Shown here in pieces: positions 52,606 through 60,863 of a DNA stretch of 64,000 bases (the stretch's first letter is position 1; every line of letters starts with the position of its first letter). This stretch comes from JBEICQ01 sp046297395 (GTDB lineage Bacteria > Bacteroidota > Bacteroidia > UBA4408). Position numbers and translations under genes: made by a program. The stretch spans positions 86,027 through 150,026 of the forward strand of contig JBKCNM010000032.1 in assembly GCA_046297395.1 (NCBI GenBank). Direction: 5' to 3'. Under the pieces are notes generated by a model. The model was not told where the DNA came from. It worked only from the letters and a program-made list of their open reading frames with translations, and did no database searches.

Positions 52606-53421
52606 TCAGTATTGTTCGCCCTCAGATGGAAAATCGCCCGATTTAACATCGTTGATATAATGATTTACAGCGCCTTTGATATCATCATAGAGATTGAGAT
52701 ACCTTCTCAGAAATCGTGGATTAAATTGCTTGTTCAGCCCAAGCATATCATGTAGCACCAATACCTGACCGTCGCAACCATTGCCTGCCCCTATACCAAT
52801 AACCGGAATACCAAGTGAAGCAGATACACCTGTGGCAAGCGAAGAAGGGATTTTCTCGAGTACGAGGCTAAAGCAACCGGCCTCCTGAAGCAGGGCCGCA
52901 TCCTTCTTCAAACGATCGGCCTCGGCCTCCTCCCTGGCCCTCACCGTGTAAGTACCAAACTTATAGATGGATTGAGGGGTGAGTCCAAGATGCCCCATAA
53001 CGGGAATACCGCTATCTACCAGTCTTTTTACAGATTCAATCACTTCTCCGCCACCCTCTAATTTAACCGCATGTGCGCCTGCCTCTTTCATCAAACGAAT
53101 GGCGCTTTGCAGAGCTGTTTTGGAATTTCCCTGATAGGAACCAAAAGGCATGTCTACCACAACGAGGGCTCTGTTTACTGCTTTTACCACCCATGTGCCA
53201 TGAAAAATCATTTGCTCCAGGGTGATCGTCACCGTTGTTTCGTTGCCCGACATCACATTGGAGGCTGAGTCGCCAACAAGGATGACATCAATACCTGCAT
53301 CATCAATGATTTTGGCCAGGGTATAATCATAAGCCGTGAGCATTGAAATTTTTTCGCCCCTGCGCTTCATCTCCAGCAAGGTATTGGTGGTAACTTTTTT
53401 AATTTCCCGGTGAACCGACAT
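52606..53421 (-). CDS. panB: 3-methyl-2-oxobutanoate hydroxymethyltransferase
   Basis: First step of pantothenate/CoA synthesis: adds a hydroxymethyl group from methylene-THF to ketoisovalerate, giving ketopantoate; cytosolic TIM barrel, Mg dependent. 271 aa, usual length. Motifs: 'SMLTAYDYTLAKIIDDAGID' (about 26-45), the Asp of 'ILVGDSASNVMSGNETT' (about 47-63), 'VVVDMPFGSYQ' (86-96), 'AVKLEGG' (Lys), 'VMGHLGLTPQSIYKFGTY' and 'IPVIGIGAGNGCDGQVLVLHD'. ATG 53421 follows a complete promoter. The frame opens at TTG 53439, which overlaps that promoter. Single gene; 75 nt from the YfgM-like gene downstream. Confidence 0.96.
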   Translation of the reverse strand: MSVHREIKKVTTNTLLEMKRRGEKISMLTAYDYTLAKIIDDAGIDVILVGDSASNVMSGNETTVTITLEQMIFHGTWVVKAVNRALVVVDMPFGSYQGNSKTALQSAIRLMKEAGAHAVKLEGGGEVIESVKRLVDSGIPVMGHLGLTPQSIYKFGTYTVRAREEAEADRLKKDAALLQEAGCFSLVLEKIPSSLATGVSASLGIPVIGIGAGNGCDGQVLVLHDMLGLNKQFNPRFLRRYLNLYDDIKGAVNHYINDVKSGDFPSEGEQY

Positions 53422-53436
53422 AAACACGCATTTAGA

Positions 53437-53467
53437 CAAATCTAAGGCAAATTTTCAATCTCCCAAT
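53437..53467 (-). promoter_or_regulatory. Promoter of panB
   Basis: On the minus strand ATTG, 19-nt spacer, TAGATTTG. The -7 element is an exact match and the -33 element differs at one base (ATTG for TTTG). Start of transcription near 53430, about 10 nt before the ATG at 53421. Confidence 0.7.
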
Positions 53468-53658
53468 CAGTTTAACCAAAGGTGTTTTTTAACGACTATT
53501 CGGATAATCAAAAAATTAGATCACAACTGTTGGTATGATATCAATAGACTTGAAAACAAATGTTTATGCCGATTCAAAAAAAACTGCCGATAATATGAAG
53601 ATTTATTAAACCATGCTCAGAAAAATTACTCTAATATCAAATAATCTAATCATAAAAC

Positions 53659-55320
53659 ATGAGAAAGAGCATAATGGTAAGCCTGTTCATAGGCAGCTTC
53701 CTGATGAGTAACAATCCTGCCGGCGCATGGACGCACAACATCGTACTTGGCAGACCCACAAATCAATCGATAACTGCAAGTGTCATGTTTGATACAGTGG
53801 CTGTTTTTTACCTTGAATACGGAACTCAGTCTGGATTATACAGCGCACAAACGCCTGTTTTTAATGTCCAGCCGAACACACCTGAAGAAGTTGAAATCAG
53901 CGGTCTGTCGGGAGATACCAAGTACTATTATCGTTTGCGGTACAGTGTGAGCAGTAGCACACCAAACACAACCGGGGCTGAACATACTTTTCATACCCAA
54001 AGAGCACCTGGACAAGGTTTTACTTTTACTGTTGAAGCAGATGAGCATCTGTATGACAAAAAAGGTGTGGCAAGCCTTTATCACCTTACCCTGGCCAATC
54101 AGCTTGCCGACAATCCGGATTTTATGCTCTCGCTGGGCGATATTTTTGGAGATGACCATGAGCCCTTTACCATCACCTCCTCTGCACTGGATACCCTGCA
54201 CCGCGATTACCGTCCGTTTTTAGGTGAAATATGTCACTCTGTGCCATTTTATGTATGCTTAGGAAATCATGAGGGAGAAAATGATTATTACCAAAGCATC
54301 AATCCTCCCTATAATTTGTGTTATTACGGTACACAATGGAGGAAATTTTATTACCCGAATCCCTTTCCGAATAATTTTTATTCCGGAAATACCACCATTG
54401 AACCATATGGCATTGGGTATCCGGAAAACTATTTTGCCTGGACATGGGGCGATGCTCTATTTGTGGTGCTGGATGTGTATCGCGACCAGAATGATACGGC
54501 TGCCAAACCACAAGGTTGGAACTGGAGCCTGGGTGATCCCCAGTATTTCTGGCTCAAAAACACGCTCGAAAGCAGCAACAGTACCTACAAGTTTGTTTTT
54601 GCTCATCACATCCGCGGACAAGGAAGAGGTGGTATTATCCCTGCCTATCTTTACGAATGGGGAGGCTATCAGAATGCAAATGGAAATTATACTTTCCCTA
54701 TTCGAAGACCCAATTGGCCCAAACCTATCCACCGTTTGTTTGTAGACAATGGTGTAAACATTTTCTTTCAGGGACATGATCACCTGTATGCAAGAGAGGT
54801 GATGGACAATGTGGTGTATCAGGAAGTGCCCATGGCAGCAGATTCAACCTATGAAATTGGCATGCTGGCAAATGCATCTGCATATACAGCCGATACCTTA
54901 CCCGGCTCGGGACACCTGCGCGTAAATGTGCAACCTTCCTGCATTACGGTAGATTTTATCCGGGCCTATCTTCCTGCAGATACCCTTGGAGGGATGCATC
55001 AGAACGGCGAAAATGCATTCAGCTACACCATCGGAAATTGCTTGCCTACAGAAGTAAAAAATACATCACAAATTTTTGAGCCCGGGGTTTATCCGATACC
55101 TGCGAAAGAAACATTGTATATCCAATATCCATTGCGTGACAACCAAACAGCGCTTGCCGGGCTTTATGATATAAACGGAAAACTGATTTCATCCGTCAAC
55201 ATCATGAAAGATTTTTACACAACGCCACTAGATATAAGCAGCACAGCGCCGGGAATATATGTGCTGAAGATTCTTGCCGGAAATTACTCCTACACCAAAA
55301 AAGTTGTCATCACAAAATAA
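53659..55320 (+). CDS. T9SS-exported calcineurin-like phosphoesterase, copy 1
   Basis: 553 aa, secreted (signal peptide 'IMVSLFIGSFLMSNNPAGAW'). Residues 30-115 form an Fn3-like domain as in purple acid phosphatases ('RPTNQSITASVMF'). The metallophosphoesterase core follows with a full metal-ligand set: 'EADEHLYD' (D128, H130), 'SLGDIFGDD' (D161), 'CLGNHEGE' (N203, H204), 'FAHHIRG' and 'FFQGHDHLYAREV'. Residues about 470-553 are a type A T9SS sorting domain ('VYPIPAKETLYIQYP', 'GIYVLKILAGNYSYTKKV'). Likely an extracellular phosphomonoesterase or diesterase; substrate unknown. First gene of the cluster; next gene begins 4 nt after its stop. Confidence 0.9.
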   Translation: MRKSIMVSLFIGSFLMSNNPAGAWTHNIVLGRPTNQSITASVMFDTVAVFYLEYGTQSGLYSAQTPVFNVQPNTPEEVEISGLSGDTKYYYRLRYSVSSSTPNTTGAEHTFHTQRAPGQGFTFTVEADEHLYDKKGVASLYHLTLANQLADNPDFMLSLGDIFGDDHEPFTITSSALDTLHRDYRPFLGEICHSVPFYVCLGNHEGENDYYQSINPPYNLCYYGTQWRKFYYPNPFPNNFYSGNTTIEPYGIGYPENYFAWTWGDALFVVLDVYRDQNDTAAKPQGWNWSLGDPQYFWLKNTLESSNSTYKFVFAHHIRGQGRGGIIPAYLYEWGGYQNANGNYTFPIRRPNWPKPIHRLFVDNGVNIFFQGHDHLYAREVMDNVVYQEVPMAADSTYEIGMLANASAYTADTLPGSGHLRVNVQPSCITVDFIRAYLPADTLGGMHQNGENAFSYTIGNCLPTEVKNTSQIFEPGVYPIPAKETLYIQYPLRDNQTALAGLYDINGKLISSVNIMKDFYTTPLDISSTAPGIYVLKILAGNYSYTKKVVITK

Positions 55321-55324
55321 AACC

Positions 55325-57040
55325 ATGCGTCATTTTCTTCTTCACTTGGTGCTTTTACCAGGCCTTTTTTTTTCAAATACTTCTGCTGCTCAACAGGTAA
55401 CGCAAGCTGAGTTTCTGGGCCGTCCAACAGATCATAGCATCACCCTGCAAATGTTCTTTGATACTGTTGCAGAGACCCGCACATTGATAGGAAATACATC
55501 CGGAAATTATACGCGTACCACCGCCTGGCAATTACATGCACAAGGCAGCCATGCAGAATGGCTAATTGATAGTCTTCAACCCAATCAGCAATATTTTTAC
55601 AAAGTGCAATACAGATTACCGGGTAGCAGTGTGATCCAAAGCAGACAGGAGCGGTTTTTCAGAACAGCAAAACAACCCGGAAGCAGTTTCAGGTTTTTGG
55701 TGCAAGCCGATCCACACATGGATTCACAAACAGATACGGCCGTATACAATCGTTGTTTGAAAAACCAACTGGAGGACTCTGCTGACTTCATGATAGATCT
55801 TGGCGATTTTTTGATGACTGATAAACTCAAACGCACAGGAACAAACATTATTCCTTTTGACACCATTCCTTTTCGTTGCAAACTTCTGAGAAATCGTTAT
55901 GAAATTGCTTCTCACTCCATGTCTATATTCAATACCCTTGGCAACCATGAAGGAGAGGCAGGTTGGATGTTGAACGGAACAGCTAACAACATAGCGATAT
56001 GGAATACCAATGAACGCAAAAAATATTTTGTCAATCCTTTTCCTGATACTTTCTACAGTGGCGATTCAACCCACTATCCCTTTTGTGGTCAGCGAGCTGC
56101 CTACTATTCGTGGACATGGGGAGATGCCTTGTTTGTTGTGATTGATCCTTACTGGTTCACCAATCCTAAACCCGATTCACTGCATGGCTGGAGATGGACA
56201 CTTGGGCAGCAACAATACAACTGGCTGAAACAAACGCTTGAACAGAGTCCTTCTACTTTTAAATTTATTTTCTCTCATCAATTGGTTGGGGGTGATCCGA
56301 ATGGCAGAGGAGGAGTTGAGTTTAGCCACCTGTACGAATGGGGAGGAAAAAATCTGGATGGCAGCGATGGCTGGGCAGCAAACCGACCGGGATGGGCCAT
56401 GCCGATTAAAGATGTACTCACGGCAAACCGCACCAGCATTTTTTTTCATGGACACGATCACTTTTTTGGTAAGCAGCAACGCGACTGCCTGGTGTATCAG
56501 GAATGTCCACAACCCAGTCATCCCAATTTCAACAATGCAAATGTAGCTGCAGATTACGGCTATTTTCAAGGGCAGATTCTTCCGAACTCCGGACACATCA
56601 GGGTTACGGTGGGTCCTACCCAAACCAAAGTTGAATACATCAGGGCTTATAAAGCTGCTGACGAAACACCCAACAGACATAACAAAGATATTTCCGCAAC
56701 CTATTTTATCGAGCAGGTAAACTGTTACGATTCAGTGGCTGTTGGCTATCCCATCATCTGGAACAGCAATTACAGCGAGGAACTTATTTTTCCGAATCCT
56801 GCAGCAGATGAAACTTGCATCAAATTCCGTGTAAAAGAATCATCAAACACCCTGATGGAAATATTTGATATGCAAGGCAAGCTCATCAGAACACTTATCC
56901 ATAACAGTGAGATGCTGCCCGGAAATTATCAACTCTTTTGGGATGGGCTCAATGCAAGTGGAGAGATGGTTTCAGACGGTACATACCTCTGCCTACTAAA
57001 TGGAAAATCCCTCGGAAAAATCATCAGAAAAAAACCATAA
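55325..57040 (+). CDS. T9SS-exported calcineurin-like phosphoesterase, copy 2
   Basis: 571 aa, paralogue of the preceding gene (shared 'LGRPT-HSIT', 'YFAWTWGDALFVV'-like, 'YEWGG', 'IRAYKAADETP' patterns). The start is ATG 55325, not the open frame from 55274, because it gives a signal peptide ('HFLLHLVLLPGLFFSNTSAA'). Metal ligands: 'VQADPHMDSQ', 'IDLGDFLMTD', 'TLGNHEGEA', 'FSHQLVGG', 'FFHGHDHFFGKQ'. The Fn3-like domain occupies about 25-110. The C-terminal domain is a FlgD-like sorting domain ('FPNPAADETCIKFRV', 'GTYLCLLNGKSLGKI'). Gap of 4 nt from copy 1, 11 nt to the YHYH gene. Substrate unknown. Confidence 0.9.
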   Translation: MRHFLLHLVLLPGLFFSNTSAAQQVTQAEFLGRPTDHSITLQMFFDTVAETRTLIGNTSGNYTRTTAWQLHAQGSHAEWLIDSLQPNQQYFYKVQYRLPGSSVIQSRQERFFRTAKQPGSSFRFLVQADPHMDSQTDTAVYNRCLKNQLEDSADFMIDLGDFLMTDKLKRTGTNIIPFDTIPFRCKLLRNRYEIASHSMSIFNTLGNHEGEAGWMLNGTANNIAIWNTNERKKYFVNPFPDTFYSGDSTHYPFCGQRAAYYSWTWGDALFVVIDPYWFTNPKPDSLHGWRWTLGQQQYNWLKQTLEQSPSTFKFIFSHQLVGGDPNGRGGVEFSHLYEWGGKNLDGSDGWAANRPGWAMPIKDVLTANRTSIFFHGHDHFFGKQQRDCLVYQECPQPSHPNFNNANVAADYGYFQGQILPNSGHIRVTVGPTQTKVEYIRAYKAADETPNRHNKDISATYFIEQVNCYDSVAVGYPIIWNSNYSEELIFPNPAADETCIKFRVKESSNTLMEIFDMQGKLIRTLIHNSEMLPGNYQLFWDGLNASGEMVSDGTYLCLLNGKSLGKIIRKKP

Positions 57041-57051
57041 AACCAAGCAAC

Positions 57052-58656
57052 ATGAAAAAAATTCTTTTCATTCTTGTAAGCTGCGTGCTTACGATAAGCC
57101 TACATGGGCACGAAATGAATTACGAAAAAGTATTTCCCCATACTTTCACGAACACATCCGGAAAAATCCTTGGGAAAGGCTTCTTTCTGTTTGAAAAAAA
57201 CAGACAGGTGTGTATTGAGTCCATCACAGGAAAAACGATGACCTTGCCGATTAATGAATTATCAGCAGATGACCGGCAATACATCGGCGAAAAAACAAAA
57301 AGACTCAAGCTACTGAATGGCGCTGAACATCCACTTCAACCAGAAAAACAAATGCATCAATATCCCTGGATTCTTGCCGGGTTATTAATCATGCTGGGCG
57401 TGCTCGTTGCCTATGTTATTCCAAAAAAAAGCAGAACATATACCTTGCCCTTGCTTGCCGGTATGCTGCTGGCAATTTTCTCCGGGTTCAGGAACAAGGT
57501 TGTGCAGCTCTCACAAAGCACCACCAGCACAACTTTTCTCGACTCAGTTTTTGCCGCCTTTGTACCGGAGATTAGTACCTATTACAACAACACATATTAC
57601 TATGTGCAATCCAATGGATTGCCAAAAACGCATACCCTGATGGTAGGTATTTCAAATCACGGATGGCAACAGCAGGTGCCTATTCCGCAATGCTATTACG
57701 GAAGCAATGCATGGCCCATCCCACTAAATCCTGTGATGGCTGCAAATCCTATCCCGGTAGATTCTATTCATTTTACAAGAGGAGCCATCGCTGTTGCAGC
57801 CAATGGTATACCTATCTTTAATGTGCATACCAACACCGGTGTAGATTCCTATCTGGCCGGACAATTAGACAATTACGGAGGCCATTGCGGGCGCGCCGAC
57901 GATTACCATTATCACATTGCTCCTTTGCATCTTTACAACTACACCCCTACTTCATTGCCTTGTGCGATGGGGCTCGACGGATATGCTGTTTATGGCAGCA
58001 CAGAGCCCGATGGCAGCCCAATGCAAGCGCTTGATGTAAACCATGGTCATTATGGTAGCAATGGTGTATATCACTACCATGGAACAGCAAGCGCCCCTTA
58101 CATGATTGCACGAATGGCAGGAGAAGTAACCGAAGATAACACACACCAGCTGGTACCTCAGGCTGCTGCCCATGGCATTAGACCTCCGCTCACGCCACTC
58201 AACGGCGCACTCATCACAGCCTGCACACCCAATGCAAGTTACACAGGTTTTAACCTTACCTATGTGCGCAACGGTCAAACCGATTCAATTGTTTATACCT
58301 GGACACCTTCACAGGCATTCACCTTCAGGTTTTATACCGCAGGTAACGGAACCTTCACCCAAAACAATTACCAAAGCAATTATGTGTGTAATTATCCATT
58401 GGGAGAATCCGGACTTCCGGAAGATGAAAACCACCTTCGTTTGTTTCCAAACCCTGGCGACGGAAATCTTTACATTGAGGGAAATACAAAAAATGAAGCC
58501 ATCAGCATTGCTGTATTCAACCTTGCCGGAAGCATGGTGAAACAAAGTTTTGCTGAAGGCAACCTCCTCAATTTATCCGGACTCAATCCGGGCATTTACA
58601 TGTGCAGACTATCGTCTGAAAGTTTCCTGAGTGTTCAGAAGATCATCATCAGATAA
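57052..58656 (+). CDS. YHYH-domain protein with SHD1-like N-terminus and T9SS tail
   Basis: 534 aa; ATG 57052 gives a signal peptide ('KKILFILVSCVLTISLHG'), whereas the frame opens far upstream in the phosphoesterase gene. About 25-90 resembles an SHD1-like module ('SGKILGKGFFLFEKNRQVCI', 'LPINELSADDRQY'). Two hydrophobic segments follow ('WILAGLLIMLGVLVAYVI' and 'LPLLAGMLLAIFSGF'), so it may be a membrane protein with its domain outside. The YHYH domain (about 190-400) has 'GHCGRADDYHYHIAP' and 'GVYHYHGTA', rich in possible metal ligands. The T9SS sorting domain is at the end ('LFPNPGDGNLYIEG', 'GIYMCRLSSESF'). YHYH function is unknown. 4 nt precede the next gene. Confidence 0.85.
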   Translation: MKKILFILVSCVLTISLHGHEMNYEKVFPHTFTNTSGKILGKGFFLFEKNRQVCIESITGKTMTLPINELSADDRQYIGEKTKRLKLLNGAEHPLQPEKQMHQYPWILAGLLIMLGVLVAYVIPKKSRTYTLPLLAGMLLAIFSGFRNKVVQLSQSTTSTTFLDSVFAAFVPEISTYYNNTYYYVQSNGLPKTHTLMVGISNHGWQQQVPIPQCYYGSNAWPIPLNPVMAANPIPVDSIHFTRGAIAVAANGIPIFNVHTNTGVDSYLAGQLDNYGGHCGRADDYHYHIAPLHLYNYTPTSLPCAMGLDGYAVYGSTEPDGSPMQALDVNHGHYGSNGVYHYHGTASAPYMIARMAGEVTEDNTHQLVPQAAAHGIRPPLTPLNGALITACTPNASYTGFNLTYVRNGQTDSIVYTWTPSQAFTFRFYTAGNGTFTQNNYQSNYVCNYPLGESGLPEDENHLRLFPNPGDGNLYIEGNTKNEAISIAVFNLAGSMVKQSFAEGNLLNLSGLNPGIYMCRLSSESFLSVQKIIIR

Positions 58657-58660
58657 AATC

Positions 58661-59842
58661 ATGCAAAGAATTTTCATCATCAGCCTCCTTCTGGCGGGAA
58701 AACTATGCGGTCAGGGAATACAAAAAACCATGCTCCGCCTTCCTGATACGGGTCAAACAAACAGCTACACCAACACGCCCGGTGAAGACAGTGATTTTTT
58801 AATCCATGTACCCGGTTATATTGACAATGGTGACGGAACCCTTACTGATACGATTACCGGACTTATGTGGCAAAAAGGAGATGGTGGCGAAATGCGATAT
58901 GCTTCTGCACTGGTCTATTGCGATACGCTCACACTGGGAGGTTACAATGATTGGCGACTTCCCAAGCCCCATGAAGCCTTTAGCTTAATGAATCTGCAAA
59001 ATGTAAATCCTGCCCTGAATCAAATATTTATCAATACCACTGCCGAGTACTGGTATACCTCTGTGCTGCAGGCAAACGACACCGGAAAGATATGGGCAAC
59101 CAATGCCGGAGGCGGAATCGGTAATCATCCCAAAACCGAAACCATCAGTGCCGGTGGGATTAAAAAATTTCATCCCCGGGCTGTAAGGCAGGTCATCCCT
59201 CCTACCCTCTTGCCAGCGCAATTCTCAGACAATGGTGATGGAACAGTAAATGACTTAGTGACCGGTCTCACCTGGAAAAAAAATATCAGTACTGATACAC
59301 TTACTTGGGAAAATGCTTTGGTGTTTGCAGATACCTGTACGAGCGGAGGATACAATGACTGGAGATTGCCCAACATCAAAGAAATTCATTCCCTCAACAA
59401 TGAATCTCTGGTAAATCCTTCTGTGGATGCCTTGTTTTTCCCCGGCTCGGGCTTAAAAAAAATATGGTCTTCTACCTCGCTCTCCAACCAAACTGCAAAA
59501 GCATGGTACCTGGATACACGCTATGGGATAACCACCTATTATCTCAAAACAAGAAGAATTTACACCATGCTTGTAAGAGGCTCAGGAAACATCATCACAC
59601 ATGCATTGGCGAATCAAAAAGAAGAAGCTGAGTGGTTTCTTTATCCAAATCCTTCCGGCAGAAAAATAAGCCTTTCAGGTGCCTCGCCTGAAGACTATTT
59701 TCAAGTATATAAGCTAACCGGCGAACTTGTTTTTTCAGGAGACGCATACTCCGTCGAACATCAATGTAAACCGGGAAGTGGCTTGTTTATTGTACGCGAA
59801 ACAGGGAGCGGCAGAAGCATGAAGATACTCGTAACGGAGTAA
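58661..59842 (+). CDS. DUF1566 (Lcl C-terminal-like) protein, two copies, with T9SS tail
   Basis: 393 aa; ATG 58661 gives a signal peptide ('MQRIFIISLLLAGKLCGQ'). Two DUF1566 units, about 50-165 and 190-310, share 'YIDNGDGTLTDTITGLMWQK' and 'FSDNGDGTVNDLVTGLTWKK', each followed by 'GGYNDWRLPK/N', a Trp-rich fold of the Legionella collagen-like Lcl tail and other surface proteins. Residues about 320-393 are a short T9SS-type sorting domain ('WFLYPNPSGRKISL', 'GLFIVRETGSGRS'). Probably a sugar- or matrix-binding surface protein; substrate unknown. 9 nt separate it from the HupE-like gene. Confidence 0.86.
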   Translation: MQRIFIISLLLAGKLCGQGIQKTMLRLPDTGQTNSYTNTPGEDSDFLIHVPGYIDNGDGTLTDTITGLMWQKGDGGEMRYASALVYCDTLTLGGYNDWRLPKPHEAFSLMNLQNVNPALNQIFINTTAEYWYTSVLQANDTGKIWATNAGGGIGNHPKTETISAGGIKKFHPRAVRQVIPPTLLPAQFSDNGDGTVNDLVTGLTWKKNISTDTLTWENALVFADTCTSGGYNDWRLPNIKEIHSLNNESLVNPSVDALFFPGSGLKKIWSSTSLSNQTAKAWYLDTRYGITTYYLKTRRIYTMLVRGSGNIITHALANQKEEAEWFLYPNPSGRKISLSGASPEDYFQVYKLTGELVFSGDAYSVEHQCKPGSGLFIVRETGSGRSMKILVTE

Positions 59843-59851
59843 AAAAAATCC

Positions 59852-60418
59852 GTGGTGAAGGAACATTTTTTTGTGTTGGGATTCACACATGTCATGCCTT
59901 GGGGCTATGACCACCTCTTGTTTATCATCTGCTTGTTTTTTGTTCAAAAAACTTTTAGGGACCTGAGTCTTTTGAGCCTCTGTTTTACCCTTGCTCACAG
60001 CATTACACTTGCAGCCGGATATTTCAAAATAATTGTCATTCCACCCCCGATTACCGAGCCTCTTATTGCTTTGAGCATTGTGGTTCTCGCATTATTCAGG
60101 ATGAAGGGAAGCGCGCAAATGAAGTTTCCTTTTTTCTCTGTTTTTGTTTTCGGTTTGCTTCATGGCAGTGGATTTGCCGGCGCGCTCAGTACAGAGTTGG
60201 ACAAGAGTTACTCATGGTTTGCTCCTCTGCTGATGTTTAACCTGGGAATTGAGGCAGCACAGTTTTCCCTCCTTGCATGTATGTTCATCCTCTTTTCTGT
60301 GGCATTTAAAAAGAATGAAAGCAACATGGAAAAACCAAGCAGAATAATTTCTGGAATTTGTGCCACGGCCGGAATGTATTTATTTGTTAGCCGCTTGATT
60401 GAATTTTTCCTGAGATGA
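59852..60418 (+). CDS. HupE/UreJ-type membrane protein
   Basis: 188 aa with six probable membrane helices, like HupE/UreJ proteins, which are implicated in nickel or other metal handling. Histidine-rich motifs are preserved: 'FTHVMPWGYDHLLFI' (about 11-25), 'TLAHSITLAAG' (46-56), 'GLLHGSGFAGAL' (about 101-112). It appears to be the HupE_UreJ_2 subgroup. Start GTG 59852; GTG 59855 is also possible. The stop of the DUF1566 gene is 9 nt upstream, so it is the last gene of the exported-protein cluster. No hydrogenase or urease gene is nearby, so nickel use there is not indicated. Confidence 0.85.
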   Translation: MVKEHFFVLGFTHVMPWGYDHLLFIICLFFVQKTFRDLSLLSLCFTLAHSITLAAGYFKIIVIPPPITEPLIALSIVVLALFRMKGSAQMKFPFFSVFVFGLLHGSGFAGALSTELDKSYSWFAPLLMFNLGIEAAQFSLLACMFILFSVAFKKNESNMEKPSRIISGICATAGMYLFVSRLIEFFLR

Positions 60419-60465
60419 TAAATAAAAGTTAATTAACAAGTTTCCTCAAGTCCTACAAGGCAATA

Positions 60466-60473
60466 TATCTTTG
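60466..60473 (+). promoter_or_regulatory. -7 promoter element of the DUF2892 gene
   Basis: TATCTTTG, exact TAnnTTTG match, with TTTC (60441-60444; one base off TTTG) 21 nt upstream. Start of transcription near 60480, about 22 nt before the ATG at 60502. Confidence 0.6.
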
Positions 60474-60501
60474 CTGGGAGTAGTTTTACAAAAAAAAGAT
60501 A

Positions 60502-60711
60502 ATGAACCCTATTATTAGTAATCTAGAGAGGGCCATCAGAATGGTGCTTGCTCTCATTATGCTTGCAACATGCTCATCCGAACTAATCAGCGGAAACCTC
60601 ACCTGGCCAATGGTATTTCTTTCCTTGTTTTTGGCAGCAACAGGTGTTTGGGGCTATTGTCCTACCTACAGACTTTTAAATAGTATTGTTTTGACGAGAA
60701 ACAAAAAGTAG
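60502..60711 (+). CDS. DUF2892-type small membrane protein
   Basis: 69 aa, two membrane helices ('IRMVLALIMLATCSSELI' and 'WPMVFLSLFLAATGVWGY'), ending with the 'GYCPTYRLL' segment that matches the YgaP-like membrane anchor (DUF2892: GxCPxYxLL). Such proteins are membrane stubs of rhodanese proteins or stand-alone proteins of unknown use. The leading 'NPIISNLERAIR' fits the usual N-terminus. It has its own promoter at 60466. Confidence 0.82.
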   Translation: MNPIISNLERAIRMVLALIMLATCSSELISGNLTWPMVFLSLFLAATGVWGYCPTYRLLNSIVLTRNKK

Positions 60712-60767
60712 TCCCCGGAGAATCAATATTTGGTTTCTTTCACTTTTGCCTCAGATACATGCCATAG

Positions 60768-60786
60768 ACTGCATGACTGATGCAGT
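60768..60786 (+). terminator. Small hairpin between the DUF2892 and lipoprotein genes
   Basis: ACTGCAT-GACTG-ATGCAGT, a perfect 7-bp stem with a 5-nt loop, followed by the T-rich TGTATTTTCC. The T-tract is broken, so a weak terminator or a processing hairpin. Confidence 0.45.
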
Positions 60787-60847
60787 TGTATTTTCCTTGT
60801 TTTGCAGGAAACTCCAAAAAGCGGTCTTTTCATTGTATTGAAAATAT

Positions 60848-60855
60848 TACTTTTG
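60848..60855 (+). promoter_or_regulatory. -7 promoter element of the lipoprotein gene
   Basis: TACTTTTG, exact TAnnTTTG match; expected transcription start near 60862, two bases before the ATG at 60864, so close to leaderless. No standard -33 element. Confidence 0.5.
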
Positions 60856-60863
60856 GGGCGCTC

